The notes: generated by a model not told the origin, from the sequence alone. DNA of 64,000 nt from Vibrio metschnikovii CIP 69.14 (GCF_000176155.1 NZ_ACZO01000007.1:620001-684000); one strand, 5' to 3'. Counted from the first letter of the stretch, positions 52,063-63,172 are shown. Program-made: numbers and translations.

Positions 52063-53325
52063 TTAATTGAGTTTGGCCAAAGCAAACTGTTTCTTACCAC
52101 GTTGAATGACATAATAGCGATCAAACAAGGCAAATTGACTACTGAGCTGTTCTTGCTCCACACGCTCACCATTAATACGAATCGCACCATTGGCTAACCA
52201 CTCGCGGGCTTGACGTTTTGAGCTAGCTAATTGGGTTACCAACATCAACTCAATAAGGCTATCCGTATTATCCGTTTGATAACAAGGCAGCCCATCCAGT
52301 TCCAACTGCTGCAACTCAGCTAAACTCAGTTGGTTCATCTCACCACGAAATAGCGCCTGAGTGATGCGCTGCGCGCTTAATAAGCCTTCTTCACCGTGTA
52401 CAAAGCGAGTTAACTGTTCAGCTAACACTTGTTGCGCTTGTGGCTTACCCGTACTGGCTTTGTCTTGTTGCTCAATGGTTTCAATGTCGGACAGTGACAA
52501 AAAGGTGTAGTAGCGTAGGAAGCGATACACATCAGCGTCATCGGTATTGAGCCAAAATTGATAAAAGGCATAAGGTGAGGTTTTGTTACTATCGAGCCAG
52601 ATAGCCCCACTCTCTGTTTTACCAAACTTAGTGCCATCTGATTTAGTGATCAAAGGTAGGGTTAAACCATGAACCACTTGATTATTAAGCCGGCGGGTAA
52701 GGTCGATTCCGCTCACAATATTACCCCATTGATCATTACCGCCAATTTGCAATCTGCATTGATATTGTTGATTCAAATGGGCGAAATCAAATGACTGTAG
52801 CAAGGAATAGCTAAATTCAGTAAACGAGATCCCCTGATCTGGACGGCTTAACCGTTGCTTGACCGATTCACGGTTGATCATCGTATTGACGGAGAAGTGC
52901 TTACCAATATCACGGAAAAAGTCGATCACATTGATTTTTGTAATCCAATCGGCGTTGTTGACACAAAGAAGTGGCTGAGTCATATGTGGTGTCATCACCT
53001 GATCAATTTGCTGAGCTAAATCATTGACCCATTGCTGCACGGTGGTTGATGGGTTCAATGTTCGCTCCGCGGCTTTAAAGCTGGGGTCGCCAATCATCCC
53101 CGTTGCGCCACCAATCAGAGCAATGGCGGTATGCCCAGCATCTTGAAAGCGCTTCAACATTAATAAAGGGACTAAGTGACCAATATGTAAGCTGCCAGCA
53201 GTGGGGTCGAAGCCGCAGTAAAGTGTTTGTGGACGGTTCAAGAGCTCGCTGAGCTCGTCGATAGGAGTGCTTTGTGCCATTAAGCCTCGTTGGGCTAATT
53301 CATGTAGGAAATGTGCTGAGTTCAT
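52063..53325 (-). CDS. tyrS: Tyrosyl-tRNA synthetase
   Basis: A 420-residue class I synthetase. It shows [30 protein letters not shown] (HIGH signature), [57 protein letters not shown] (KMSKS equivalent KFGKT) and a C-terminal S4 RNA-binding domain ([22 protein letters not shown]). It is close to E. coli TyrS in length and motifs. ATG at 53325 with AAAGG upstream is preferred to 53337. A second tyrS elsewhere is common in Vibrio, so this may be one of two copies (not testable here). Confidence 0.93.
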   Translation of the reverse strand: MNSAHFLHELAQRGLMAQSTPIDELSELLNRPQTLYCGFDPTAGSLHIGHLVPLLMLKRFQDAGHTAIALIGGATGMIGDPSFKAAERTLNPSTTVQQWVNDLAQQIDQVMTPHMTQPLLCVNNADWITKINVIDFFRDIGKHFSVNTMINRESVKQRLSRPDQGISFTEFSYSLLQSFDFAHLNQQYQCRLQIGGNDQWGNIVSGIDLTRRLNNQVVHGLTLPLITKSDGTKFGKTESGAIWLDSNKTSPYAFYQFWLNTDDADVYRFLRYYTFLSLSDIETIEQQDKASTGKPQAQQVLAEQLTRFVHGEEGLLSAQRITQALFRGEMNQLSLAELQQLELDGLPCYQTDNTDSLIELMLVTQLASSKRQAREWLANGAIRINGERVEQEQLSSQFALFDRYYVIQRGKKQFALAKLN

Positions 53326-53475
53326 ACGGCCTTTCATCTTTTATAGACTGGATTTGGCCAGAATACGGATAAAACCCATCAGAGACGATGTCCCTAAAGG
53401 GATAGATAGGGCAATTTTATGGATGAGGGAAAATAATCGCTCACGTAAAGCTGATAGGGCGCGTTAACTCTGCTG

Positions 53476-54267
53476 TCAATAGCCTTTGGTGATCAAATGG
53501 TTTAAAAATAATTGGAATAATTCACTTAATGATGAGATTTGCAATTGCTGGTAAATACGTTTGCGGTGGTTTTTTACCGTCCCGTGACTAATGCTAAGCT
53601 GCGCGGCGATTTCTTGGGAATCGAGTCCTTGAACCAATAACGTAGTGATTTGCTGTTCACGAGGAGTCAGACAATCGGTGGCAAAATCAGCGATAGCTGC
53701 TGCTACCCAGTGGCGTAAATCATGCTCTGATTGACTGTTTTCTGCCAGGAATAATGCTTGTGATCCCCAATGTTGACGGCATAAAGCCTGCAAAACCGTA
53801 AAACTTTGCTTTAAGCCATTAATTTGTTGCTGTGAAATAGGTTGATCGGTTTGTAGCATGCCTAAGTAGATAACGATCCAGCGATTATCCTCCAGATCGA
53901 CGGCAATACAGACTTCATCTTGCCAACCCGTTTTTTGATAAAAATCGACATGATAATTTTCCTGCAATGGATTGACAGGCTTAAACTCGCTACGTTGTAA
54001 AACACCAGTTTGTTGTTGCTCAACGATCGCGACGTAAAAGGGATCATATCGATACGAATGAGTTAAATAGTGCTGAAATAGCAATTGACGTTGCGAGGGC
54101 AGTGAATCATAGAGATAAATCGGATGCTTATGTTGGCGATAGCCTAGGATCACAGCGCAGTCAAAAGTGACAAAGCGCTTAAGCAGTTGGATAAACTGAG
54201 CGGTAAACTGGGGGGTTTTTAATGCCGCGATGACCTCGCCAAGCGTTTGATATTCGTGAGTCTTCAT
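53476..54267 (-). CDS. LuxR-family transcriptional regulator
   Basis: A 263-residue protein. The C-terminal LuxR HTH is CLTPREQQITTLLVQGLDSQEIAAQLSISHGTVKNHRKRIYQQLQI (about 199-243). The N-terminal 170 residues (FVTFDCAVILGYRQHKHPIYLYDSL.., HSYRYDPFYVA) resemble a GAF/autoinducer-binding-like sensor, but I cannot name its ligand. No luxI-type gene is nearby. It is nine bases downstream of the rhodanese gene on the same strand, so they are probably cotranscribed. Confidence 0.82.
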   Translation of the reverse strand: MKTHEYQTLGEVIAALKTPQFTAQFIQLLKRFVTFDCAVILGYRQHKHPIYLYDSLPSQRQLLFQHYLTHSYRYDPFYVAIVEQQQTGVLQRSEFKPVNPLQENYHVDFYQKTGWQDEVCIAVDLEDNRWIVIYLGMLQTDQPISQQQINGLKQSFTVLQALCRQHWGSQALFLAENSQSEHDLRHWVAAAIADFATDCLTPREQQITTLLVQGLDSQEIAAQLSISHGTVKNHRKRIYQQLQISSLSELFQLFLNHLITKGY

Positions 54268-54276
54268 ACTATAGAA

Positions 54277-54648
54277 TCAATCTCGATTTGGCATGGATTG
54301 GCGTATTTCATCCAGTCCACCGGCATCATGGACATGAGTAAACCCTTGTTTAATCAAATGTTGTTTAGCGATATTAGAGCGGTTACCAGTGCGACAATAA
54401 AGCACGATAGGTTGGTCTTTGGCAAATTGGGTTAAGCCAGAGTTCATCATTTCACTCAGTGGGATGTGCTGAGCGGAGTCAAGATGCCCTTGCATAAATT
54501 CTTGTTCAGTTCGAACATCAATCAACACTGCGCCTTCAGCGATCATGGACCAAGCAATTTCAGCGCGTGGTGAAGCGACTGTGCTTCCAGATAAGAGAAC
54601 GCTGATAAATAGAGCTATTCTGATCAAGCGTAAAATGTAGCGTCGCAT
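54277..54648 (-). CDS. Periplasmic single-domain rhodanese (PspE/GlpE-like)
   Basis: A 123-residue protein. The N-terminal signal (MRRYILRLIRIALFISVLLSGSTVAS) suggests export. The rhodanese domain has VLIDVRTEQEFMQGHLDSAQHIPL and the active Cys loop VLYCRTGNRSNIAK. It transfers sulfane sulfur, probably in the periplasm. ATG at 54648 with GGAG upstream is preferred to a TTG at 54660. It precedes the LuxR-type regulator in an operon. Confidence 0.85.
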   Translation of the reverse strand: MRRYILRLIRIALFISVLLSGSTVASPRAEIAWSMIAEGAVLIDVRTEQEFMQGHLDSAQHIPLSEMMNSGLTQFAKDQPIVLYCRTGNRSNIAKQHLIKQGFTHVHDAGGLDEIRQSMPNRD

Positions 54649-54660
54649 CGTGTTCTCCAA

Positions 54661-54999
54661 TCAAAATGATAAATTGAGTGTTCAATCACTCTGTTTGGTT
54701 ATGGGCATTTTCTAGCATTTGATGCCGTCAATACCTATATAAGATAAATGGGTTCGTTATTTCAATCATTTCGCAACAGTATGCCTATTTTACACTTTTT
54801 ATTCCATATGGCTTGATTAGCTATAACTCCAAGTGGTTTAGCTATGAGGGTGCAGTAAGATGATGTGACTGGATTTTGCTATGTACATGGCGATTTTGTG
54901 GCTTAGCTCTCCCCCGTGATAAAAAGGGCTAAGTTTTTTAGTCGATTAGCCGTTACACTAGAAAGACTTTTCGCTCTAGAGACAGATAAGGACATACTC
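54661..54999. other. Intergenic region with a remnant of the Vibrio repeat and a possible terminator
   Basis: A 339-base gap. At 54820-54848 ATAACTCCAAGTGG resembles one end of the 55597-55723 repeat. At 54901-54940 TTAGC..CCC and GGGCTAA followed by a T-run could form a terminator or attenuator ahead of the beta-barrel gene. No gene is seen. Confidence 0.45.
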
Positions 55000-55512
55000 A
55001 TGAAAAAGTACTTTCCAACCTTAAGCTTAGCGGCTTTATTGTTGGCTGCTGCTGCCCCCGTTTATGCTCAATCTACCCCTTTTAATATGACGGCCAGTGC
55101 TGGTCCTACGCAAGTGTCTTATGGCGGGCAAAGTGCAACGGGTTATCAATGGCAAGTTCGAGGCTCCTACCGTTTGACGCCATTTAGTTCGGTTAACTTA
55201 GGCTATGGCGAAACGAACGCCGATTTAAAAGATAAAGAAGGTGATAAACACGCTTATAAAGCTTATACCGTCCCGCTAACTATGACGCTGCGTCACCCTA
55301 TGCAGATAGGTGATGTGTATTTACGAGCGGGTGGTCAATACTACAATCGGACTTATAAAGACGTTGAAAGTGATGGGTTTGGTTTGACTGGAGCCGTAGG
55401 AATCAATCTGAATAATATGGACGGTTCGAATTTTTCTCTAGAAATCGGTTATAGCACCCAAGGAAGTGCAGATTCAACCTCAATTACTATCGGGGCTGGG
55501 ATTGGCTTTTAA
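55000..55512 (+). CDS. Small outer-membrane beta-barrel protein
   Basis: A 170-residue protein. It has a clear signal peptide (MKKYFPTLSLAALLLAAAAPVYAQS) and alternating strands: GYQWQVRGSYRLTPFSSVNLGYGET, YTVPLTMTLRHPMQIGDVYLRAGGQYYN, FGLTGAVGINLN, FSLEIGYSTQG, SITIGAGIGF. The C-terminal Phe suits BamA recognition, and about eight strands are expected. No family name can be given. ATG at 55000 is preferred because it begins the signal peptide and follows GATAAGGAC; the open frame runs 28 codons further upstream. Confidence 0.78.
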   Translation: MKKYFPTLSLAALLLAAAAPVYAQSTPFNMTASAGPTQVSYGGQSATGYQWQVRGSYRLTPFSSVNLGYGETNADLKDKEGDKHAYKAYTVPLTMTLRHPMQIGDVYLRAGGQYYNRTYKDVESDGFGLTGAVGINLNNMDGSNFSLEIGYSTQGSADSTSITIGAGIGF

Positions 55513-55596
55513 GCGTATTGATTGAGCTTGTGATTCACATACTTGCTTCCCATAGCATCATGTCTACCGAGTCGCTAACCTCGACGTCATACTCGC

Positions 55597-55723
55597 TATA
55601 CCCAACTACTTGGAGTTGCAGGTAGGCGGCAAGTGAGTAAATCCCCATGAGCATAGAAAAACGATGTGATTGGGGGAAACGAACGTAGCCAACACCGCTG
55701 CTGCTTCAAGTAGGAAGGGTATA
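55597..55723. repeat. Full-length Vibrio-type short interspersed repeat (about 127 bp)
   Basis: Imperfect inverted ends: TATACCCAACTACTTGGAG at left and, inverted, TATACCCTTCCTACTTGAAG at right. The interior includes CACTTG-like GGCGGCAAGTGAGTAAATC and GTAGCCAACACCGCTG. It is the reference copy for the fragments at 20432, 21606, 28645 and 37961. Confidence 0.75.
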
Positions 55724-55799
55724 AACAGCGAGGACTGTCGAGTTTATCTTTTACCAATAAGCCGATTTAGTGATGATAAGTCATCACGGCGAGATATTA

Positions 55800-57340
55800 T
55801 CAGTTCACTGTGACTGATTCTTCAGCATCAAGTTTTTTGATTATCGCATCAATCGGCATCGCTCTTGCGTAGACATACCCTTGAATTAAAAACACACCTT
55901 GTTGAGCAAGGTAATCGACTTGGTTGATGGTCTCTGCGCCTTCTGCGATTAACTCAATATTGACCGCTTTTGCTGAAGCAATAATCGAGTCTAGCACGCT
56001 CTTTTTCACATCATCGGTTTCTATCATATCAACAAACATTTTGTCTATTTTTATGCTACGAATATGCAAATGTTGTAGATAAGAAAACCCCCCATAACCT
56101 GTACCGAAATCATCGATTTTAAACTGGTAACCTTTGTTCATCAGTAGGGCAATTTCCTCACTCGCGACGGCTAAATCGTTGATCGGAATACGTTCTGTTA
56201 GTTCAAACTTCATGCGTTCAGATTGAGGCCAATTCAGAGAACGTAGCAGAGTAGAAAGATGACGCTTTTCAACATGCTCAGCGACCAAATTAATACTGAC
56301 CCAATGTGATATTGGTAAATGGTCTAAATCACGTAAGACGATCTTAATGATTTGATTGGTGATTTTAATTATTAATCCTGTACTTTCAGCGGCATGAATA
56401 AATAAATCTGGGGCGATTAATTCGTGACCTTTTTGCCAACGCAGAAGTACTTCGTAACCGACAATTTTTTCAGTCCGGCTATCGATGATGGGTTGATAAT
56501 AGGGAAGAAATTCATTGTCGCGAATCCCTTTTTCAATTAAGCCTTCGATTGAATTGCGGTAATTTCGCATAATCCAATAACCGCCCATCAGTAAACCACC
56601 GAATAAAAGGCTCAATGGCGTGCCCCAGATCAATAGGTTATGTTGTACATACTGTTTTAGGGCCTGCCCCGCCCAGAGAGCTTGTGTATTGGCGGCTGCA
56701 ATGCCTTGCACTGACATGTTCAATGAATAAGCATTAGTTTCGTTGAGAATGGCTTCATTGCCTCTTTGAACTAATAATACGAGATGCTCTTGATTGACAA
56801 ATCGCGCTTCATAATAAAAGCAGCCGGAACAAGGTTGATTGAGCTTGCTTTGTGTCCAACTGCTATCTAAAACCCAAATTGCTGTATTACCTTCTTGAGA
56901 AAATTGGATCATTAGTTCACTTTCTGTACCGGCAATGTCTGGTGTTGCCGCGAGAGAAAATACCGCTGCTCCTTTACTATGATTTAGATCACTCAGTGCA
57001 GTCCATTCTAATGGATACCCAAGAGTTGAGCACTGTTTCCCTTCATTGGTTGCGATGCCCATAAAACGGATATAACGACTGTAATAGTGGGGATCGCGAA
57101 TCACTTGCCAGTCATGATCGCCACAGTCAAATTGCAGTTGTTTGATCTGCTGCTGAATCATGGTTTGTAACTCGTTACTACGCAGGGTCAAATAACGTTC
57201 GATTTGGGATTTTTTTGCGTCAATAATAAGTTTGTAGCGTAAGAGCTAATCAGTGGAAAAGTGGCAAAATAAATCAAAAGTGGCAGAAGCAACAAAGAGA
57301 AAGTGCGTTGTCTTGTGCGATTGACTGGCAAGATTTTCAT
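55800..57340 (-). pseudogene. CSS-motif EAL domain protein (c-di-GMP phosphodiesterase), frameshifted near its N-terminus
   Basis: The main frame (55800-57191) holds a periplasmic domain with the CSS-type Cys residues (FDCGDHDW, KQCSTLG, QPCSGCFYY), a second helix (LLFGGLLMGGYWIMRNY, about residue 192) and a complete EAL domain (YEVLLRWQ for EAL, NLVAEH, DDFGTGYGG, IKIDKMF). The expected first helix, MKILPVNRTRQRTFSLLLLP.., starts at 57340 in a different frame and runs into the main frame around 57240. Adding one base there gives 513 residues, the normal family length. EVLLRW stands for EVLLRW-type EAL, so activity is plausible if intact. It may be a decayed gene or a sequence error. Confidence 0.8.
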
Positions 57341-57690
57341 CCCTAAAACGGTCGTGTGTTTACATTACTTTAGCACTCTTTGTGTTACCCTCAGGTGTTA
57401 TCTGAACAGATATTGCGAAAATGCTGTCTCACTAATGAGAATGTTGTCTATTTAATGAGAGTGAGTTCTTATTATGGTCAAATCAGCATCAGGTGCTTAT
57501 TGATGTTTATTCACGGAAAAATTTTGAACACTAAGACAATTTTTTGTTGCTATTCTCATAACTTGCTCCACAAACGCTATCTTTATAGGAGCCTGCTTTG
57601 GCAGAGTTTGATGCTGTTTCGTCATGCACTATAGGTTAAAAATACCAAGCCGTTTGTCTTTATTTAGGGTCATCATTAAAGGAGGTGATT
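57341..57690. other. Intergenic region, nothing convincing
   Basis: A 350-base AT-rich gap between the EAL gene and the P-type ATPase gene. An 84-codon open frame (57380-57634) has no recognisable domain or ribosome site and is rejected. A promoter for the ATPase is expected but not assigned. Confidence 0.5.
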
Positions 57691-60418
57691 ATGGAAAAAC
57701 ACTCACCGAACACCGCGACAACGAAAGTCCGCCGCCAAGCCTGGCATAGCCAATCTGAGCAAGATATAGTCCAACAGCTCAATACCAATACAGACAATGG
57801 CTTATCATCCCAAGAAATTCAAATTAGACTAGAGCGTGATGGACGAAATGTCATTACTGGTCAGGCCATGATGCCAGCATGGAAACGCTTACTATTACAA
57901 TTTCATAATCCTTTGATTTACATATTGTTAGTCGCAACGTTAGTCACGACCATCTTGGGCGAATACGTTGATGCTGGGGTCATCTTATTGGTGGTTTTAA
58001 TCAATGCGTTGATAGGTTTTATGCAAGAAAGTAAAGCCGAGCAAGCGATTAACTCACTCAAGAAGATGCTGTCTTCCAATACAACAGTGATCCGCGATGG
58101 TAAAAAACAGTCGGTGATTACCACGGATCTTGTGTGTGGCGATATTGTCGTTTTAGCATCGGGTGATAAAGTGCCTGCCGATATTCGTCTTTATCAATGC
58201 CGAGATTTACAAATTGATGAATCGACCTTAACGGGGGAATCAGTGCCCGTTGAAAAGCAGTTGGGCGAGCTTGAACCAGATACCGTATTAGGCGATCGGC
58301 AAAATATGGCTTTTGCGGGCACGTTAGTCACTTATGGTACCGCTCAAGGCATTATTGTCGCCACTGGCGATAACACTCAAACTGGCCAAATCGCGAGCAT
58401 GATTGCCGGAGCCACCCAGTTAGAAACGCCACTCACTCGGAAAATCCATGCATTTAGCCAATTATTGCTATGGGTCATTTTAGTTTTAGCAGGGGTAACC
58501 TTTTTTATCGGGCTTGGTTATGGTTTACCTGCTGCGGATACTTTTATGGCAGCCGTTGCTTTGGCGGTGGCCGCGATTCCGGAAGGTCTTCCTGCGGTGG
58601 TTACCATTACGCTAGCGATAGGTGTACGTCGCATGGCAAAACGTAATGCGATTATTCGTAAGCTATCAGCGGTAGAAACGCTTGGGTCGACCAACGTCAT
58701 TTGCTCAGACAAGACGGGGACTTTGACCGAAAACCAGATGACGGTGCAAAAGCTTTATGCGGGAGGCTCTGCTCTTGAAGTAACAGGCAGTGGTTATGCT
58801 CCGCATGGTGAAGTTTCTGATATTTGGAAAGAGAATACGGCTTTTCAACATTTATTACGTGCGGGATTATTAAATAATGATTCGCGGCTGTTGGAAAAAG
58901 AAGACCGTTGGTTGGTAGAAGGTGATCCAACGGAGGGGGCACTGATCGCTTGCGGATTAAAAGCGGGATTAGATAATGCGTCTTGCCAGCAAACTTACCG
59001 TCGTCTCGATACCATTCCTTTTGAGTCTGACCGTCAATACATGGCAACTTTGCATCGTTTTTGATGATCAACACAATTTGATTTACCTCAAAGGTTCGGT
59101 AGAACAAATCAGTCGCCGTTGTCGTCAGCAATTGATGTCTGATGGTAGTGTCGTAACACTCGATCACGATAAGCTGGATGAGCAAGTTACTCAATGGGCG
59201 AGTCAAGGGTTGAGGGTATTAGCGTTTGCGTTGCAGTGGGTTGATCATCATGAACAAACGTTGCAGCGTTTTAATCAACATGAAGGCGAAGCGAATCTTA
59301 TTTTTTTAGGCTTGCAAGCGATGATAGATCCCCCTCGTGCCGAAGCAATTGAAGCGATTAAGACCTGTCAAAAAGCGGGTGTTCAAGTCAAGATGATCAC
59401 CGGCGATCATGCGCTAACAGCGAAAGCGATTGCCTCTCAAATCGGTATCGCCAGTGATACTCACTCTGATTTTGGGGCGGTATTAACGGGTCAACAGTTG
59501 AGTGCATTAGATGACGAGCAGTTGATGCGAGCTTGTCGTGAAGTTTCGGTATTCGCTCGAGTGGCACCCGAGCAAAAGTTACAATTGGTTAATGCTTTAC
59601 AATCTCACCAATTGGTTGTCGCGATGACAGGTGATGGCGTCAATGATGCGCCTGCTTTAAAGCAAGCGGATATTGGTATTGCCATGGGGATCAGCGGTAC
59701 TGAAGTCGCGAAGGAAGCTTCGGACATGGTACTGACCGATGATAACTTTTCATCGATTGAAGCGGCAGTAGAAGAGGGGCGCAATGTTTTTGATAATTTA
59801 ATCAAATTTATCACGTGGATTCTGCCAACGAACCTAGGCCAAGGATTAGTGATTATGGTGGCGATTGTCTTTGGATTAACATTGCCAATTTTACCTGTAC
59901 AGGCACTGTGGCTTAATATGACCACTGCCGTTTTTCTTGGCTTAATGCTGGCTTTTGAACCCAAAGAAGAAGGCATTATGCAACGGCAGCCTCGCGAGTT
60001 AAAACAGCCGATTCTCAGCCGAGAAATTGTCGGTCGGATTATTTCGGTCAGTAGCTTATTACTATTGGGGGCGTTTGGGTTATTCCAGTGGTCAGTTGCA
60101 CAAGGTGCGAGTTTAGAAGAATCGCGCAGTATTGCTGTTACTCTGTTTGTGGTGGTGCAAAGCTTCTTTTTATTAAACTGCCGTCGTTTGAATGGTTCGA
60201 TTTTTACTATGTCATGGCAGACCAACCCATGGATTGTCGTTGGGATTGCCTCAATGATTTGCGCACAATTGGCATTTTTATATTTGCCGTTCATGAACGT
60301 GCTATTTCAAAGTGCGCCAATTTCGGCTAGCTATTGGGTGGTGATGGTCGCTTACGGAATTGCAGTCATGATATTGATTGAGCTTGAAAAAATGCTTTGG
60401 CGACGCATGAAACGCTAA
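57691..60418 (+). pseudogene. P-type cation ATPase (type IIA, Ca2+/PMR1-like), split by a one-base insertion
   Basis: Two open frames make one P-type ATPase. The first has the actuator TLTGESVPVEKQ, helix 4 AIPEGLPAVVTITLAIG and phosphorylation motif CSDKTGTLTENQM. It stops after YMATLHRF at 59064. The second continues FDDQHNLIYLKGSVE.. with MTGDGVNDAPALKQADIGIAMG and the last six helices. Removing one T from the run of five at 59058-59062 joins them as LHRFDDQHNL and gives about 908 residues, the normal length. PEGLP suggests Ca2+ or a related cation. ATG at 57691 follows GGAGGT. As written the nucleotide-binding domain is cut, so no working pump is made unless this is an error. Confidence 0.87.
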
Positions 60419-60484
60419 AGGTGACGTTAACTAGCCCCCAGAGTGTCGATACACTGAGGGCTTAACGTCTGGCGTCTGCTTGTT

Positions 60485-61135
60485 TTATGCTTGTAACTCA
60501 TTGAGGACGTGTTGTAATGATGGCCGAATATGGTGGCCAAGTGCGCGGATACTGTCATTAGGTTCGACGAGATCTGGGATTTGAAACGTATGCATCTTGG
60601 CAGCCATGGCCGAGCGAACACCATTATTGGAATCTTCAAATGCCAAACATTGTTGAGGATCTACCGATAGTCGTTGGGCTGCCAAAAGGTAGATTTCAGG
60701 ATCAGGTTTACCATTGACAACTTCACAACCCGTAGTGAGGGAATCAAAATAGTGATCAAGTTTGGCTAAGCGTAATTTAATGGTAGCGACTTCTTTTTGC
60801 GTTGACGTGGCGACAGCAGTAGGAATATTGTGTTGCTTCAGCCATTCCAGTAACTCAATTACGCCTTCTTTGACGGGAATTGGGTGATGTTTAACGACCG
60901 CGTCGTAGCCTTTGCGCCATTCTTTGTGCAACCGTGGATAATCAAGATCGGGACCATAGCCTGCTTTTAAACCTTGCTCAATTCCAGCGGCGTTGCAGCC
61001 AATCACAGAGAGGTAGACTTCGCGCAGAAAAGGAACACCTACCGTCTGGCATGCTTGTTCAAATACTCTTAAACACACGCGTTCGGTATCAAGCAGTAGG
61101 CCATCCATATCAAAAATAGCAGCATTATAATTCAT
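60485..61135 (-). CDS. HAD-superfamily phosphatase/phosphoglucomutase-like protein
   Basis: A 216-residue HAD subfamily IA protein. It has the nucleophile motif FDMDGLLLDTE (residues 8-18), VATSTQKEVA (motif II), GKPDPEIYLLAAQRL (motif III Lys) and FEDSNNGVRSA (motif IV). A helical cap covers about 20-80. It most resembles the YcjU/YniC group of sugar-phosphate phosphatases or beta-phosphoglucomutase-like enzymes. Substrate unknown. It is monocistronic and convergent with the ATPase gene. Confidence 0.85.
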   Translation of the reverse strand: MNYNAAIFDMDGLLLDTERVCLRVFEQACQTVGVPFLREVYLSVIGCNAAGIEQGLKAGYGPDLDYPRLHKEWRKGYDAVVKHHPIPVKEGVIELLEWLKQHNIPTAVATSTQKEVATIKLRLAKLDHYFDSLTTGCEVVNGKPDPEIYLLAAQRLSVDPQQCLAFEDSNNGVRSAMAAKMHTFQIPDLVEPNDSIRALGHHIRPSLQHVLNELQA

Positions 61136-61405
61136 AAAAAACCTTTGGGCAGAGTGAAAGAATGATCATTATCTTTATGTGATAGTAAACGTTGATATCG
61201 TCTTATTAATTGAAGTGACGTTATGAACAAATCCAAGTCTATCTCTGTGATTTTTGGTTATATAAATCATCTAATTAGCCGAGATAGTTTATAACACTTG
61301 AGTTATGATAGATAACGATCCATTTTTCAGTATCATCGTCAGTCGCTCTAAGCTGAACAACAGCTCTGAGTTATTATTTGGCAATCTTTGGTAGGGTAAA
61401 CAACA

Positions 61406-63172
61406 TTGAAGTCAATATCAATCAAGCAGTGGATGCCTGGGTTATATCAGCTTAAGCAGTATGAAAAAGTGTGGTTGTTGGATGATGTTCGTGCCGCCTT
61501 TTCAGTGGTGGCAGTCGCACTACCTGTCGCGATTGCTTACGCTCAATTGACAGGGGTATCGGCGATTGTTGGCCTTTATTCCTGCGTACTACCGATGATG
61601 GTGTATGCGTTGTTTGGTACTTCTCGACAACTAATTGTGGGGCCTGATGCGGCGACGTGCGCGGTAGTGGCAGCTGTAGTTACACCTCTAGCCGCTGGTG
61701 ATCCGACTAAACACTGGCAGTTGGTCATTACCATGACGGCGATGACCGGTTTTTGGTGCTTAATTGCGAGTCGCTTTCGTTTAGGTCTTTTTGCTGATTT
61801 TTTATCTCGTCCTATCTTACTTGGGCTACTCAATGGCGTGGCATTAACCATTATTGTTGGGCAGCTAGGTAAAGTCTTCGGCATTAACTATGAGCAGCGT
61901 TATCTATTAGAAAGAATCATTGAAGCTCCCCACCGTTTATTGGATTTACACTGGCAAACGGTGTTGATCAGTGGAATAACGTTACTCGTTTATTGGTTAT
62001 CGAAACGCTTTCGACCTGCGTGGCCTGCGGCAATGTTAGCCATCGTGGTTGCGGCTATTTTGGTATGGTTCACTAAACTTGATCGTTATGGGGTAAGTGT
62101 TGTTGGGGTTATCGAAGGTGGCCTACCGATTTTTCAAGCGCCAGCATTTAATATTGGTATTACTCGAGAACTGGTTGTGCCTGCACTTAACTTAGCTGTA
62201 GTGAGTTTTGTGAGTATGATGCTGACTGCGCGCAGTTTTGCGGCGAAAAATGGTTATGATATTAATCCGGATAAAGAGTTTCGAGCGCTTGGTTTAGCAA
62301 ATTTAGCGTCGGCTTTTTCACAAGGTTTTGCGATTAGTGGGGCGGACTCGCGTACGGCCGTGAACGATGCTAATGGCGGAAAATCGCAATTAGTATCAAT
62401 CATTGCTGCTGTAGTGATTGGTTTTGTGGCGATTTTTCTTTACCAACCACTGCAATATATTCCGAGTGCGGCATTAGGAGTCGTCTTGATCATTGCTTCA
62501 ATGTCATTACTGGATCTCAAAGGGGTTTGGGGATTAAGAAAACGCAATCGTGATGCCTTCTATCTCTCGTCGATTACGTTGATCGCGGTGCTGGTCGTAG
62601 GGGTAATTCCTGGTATTACGCTTGCCGTCTTATTAGGATTATTCCAATTTTTACGTGTGGTGATGCGCCCGAGCGATCAGTGCTTAGGCTTGGATGAAGA
62701 CGGTACAATTCGTACCATGGATGAATCCAGTAAAGCGTCTGCCATTCCTGGCCTTTTGTTGTACCGTTTTAATTCACCATTAACTTATTTTAATGCGCCG
62801 TACTTTAAAGCGCGTTTATTAGAAAAGATCGATCAAAATCAAGGTGAACTGAGCTGTGTGGTGATTGACGCCGTAGCGAGTTTTACTCATTTGGATTTAA
62901 GTGTAATGGCGGTACTGGCTGAAACACAGACGTTACTTAAAAAACGTGGTATTCGTTTAATTCTTGCCGGACGCAAGCGCAGTCTACGCCAATGGTGTGA
63001 AGCTGCGGGCGTCCCTGTTGGGGATGGCGGACTGGTGTTGCGTGCGGATATGTACTTGGCGATTAAGTTGACGGGTTGTTATCAACATGCCGTTGAAGAA
63101 GGTCAAATACCAACCGTACAGAAAGAACCTAATCCAGACGATCCGCCTAAGCCTATTCCTGAGGTTGCTTAA
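61406..63172 (+). CDS. SulP-family anion transporter with STAS domain
   Basis: A 588-residue protein. The transmembrane part (to about 430) has LPVAIAYAQLTGVSAIVGLYSCVLPMMVYALFGTSRQLIVGPDAATCAVVAAVVTPLA split across helices 1-3, and later ALGLANLASAFSQGFAISGADSRTAVNDANGGKSQL. A cytoplasmic STAS domain (about 450-555, PLTYFNAPYFKARLL, VVIDAVASFTHLDLSVMAVL) follows. SulP carriers move sulfate, bicarbonate or other anions; which is unknown. The start is probably TTG at 61406 with AGGG nine bases upstream; ATG at 61433 is the alternative. The gap before it (61136-61405) shows nothing else. Confidence 0.87.
   Translation: MKSISIKQWMPGLYQLKQYEKVWLLDDVRAAFSVVAVALPVAIAYAQLTGVSAIVGLYSCVLPMMVYALFGTSRQLIVGPDAATCAVVAAVVTPLAAGDPTKHWQLVITMTAMTGFWCLIASRFRLGLFADFLSRPILLGLLNGVALTIIVGQLGKVFGINYEQRYLLERIIEAPHRLLDLHWQTVLISGITLLVYWLSKRFRPAWPAAMLAIVVAAILVWFTKLDRYGVSVVGVIEGGLPIFQAPAFNIGITRELVVPALNLAVVSFVSMMLTARSFAAKNGYDINPDKEFRALGLANLASAFSQGFAISGADSRTAVNDANGGKSQLVSIIAAVVIGFVAIFLYQPLQYIPSAALGVVLIIASMSLLDLKGVWGLRKRNRDAFYLSSITLIAVLVVGVIPGITLAVLLGLFQFLRVVMRPSDQCLGLDEDGTIRTMDESSKASAIPGLLLYRFNSPLTYFNAPYFKARLLEKIDQNQGELSCVVIDAVASFTHLDLSVMAVLAETQTLLKKRGIRLILAGRKRSLRQWCEAAGVPVGDGGLVLRADMYLAIKLTGCYQHAVEEGQIPTVQKEPNPDDPPKPIPEVA

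Noticed and set aside
52063-53325. Idea that tyrS here is a pathway-dedicated second copy protecting or feeding the tyrosine isonitrile route
   Set aside because: It lies about 18 kb from the locus, has ordinary sequence, and two tyrS genes are common in Vibrio; nothing links it to the pathway.
53476-54267. Quorum-sensing LuxR receptor
   Set aside because: The HTH is clear but the N-terminal domain lacks residues I would recognise as an acyl-homoserine-lactone pocket, and no luxI gene is nearby.
57380-57634. 84-codon open frame between the EAL and ATPase genes
   Set aside because: No ribosome site, unlikely composition (many Cys, Leu and Tyr from AT-rich DNA) and no recognisable domain.
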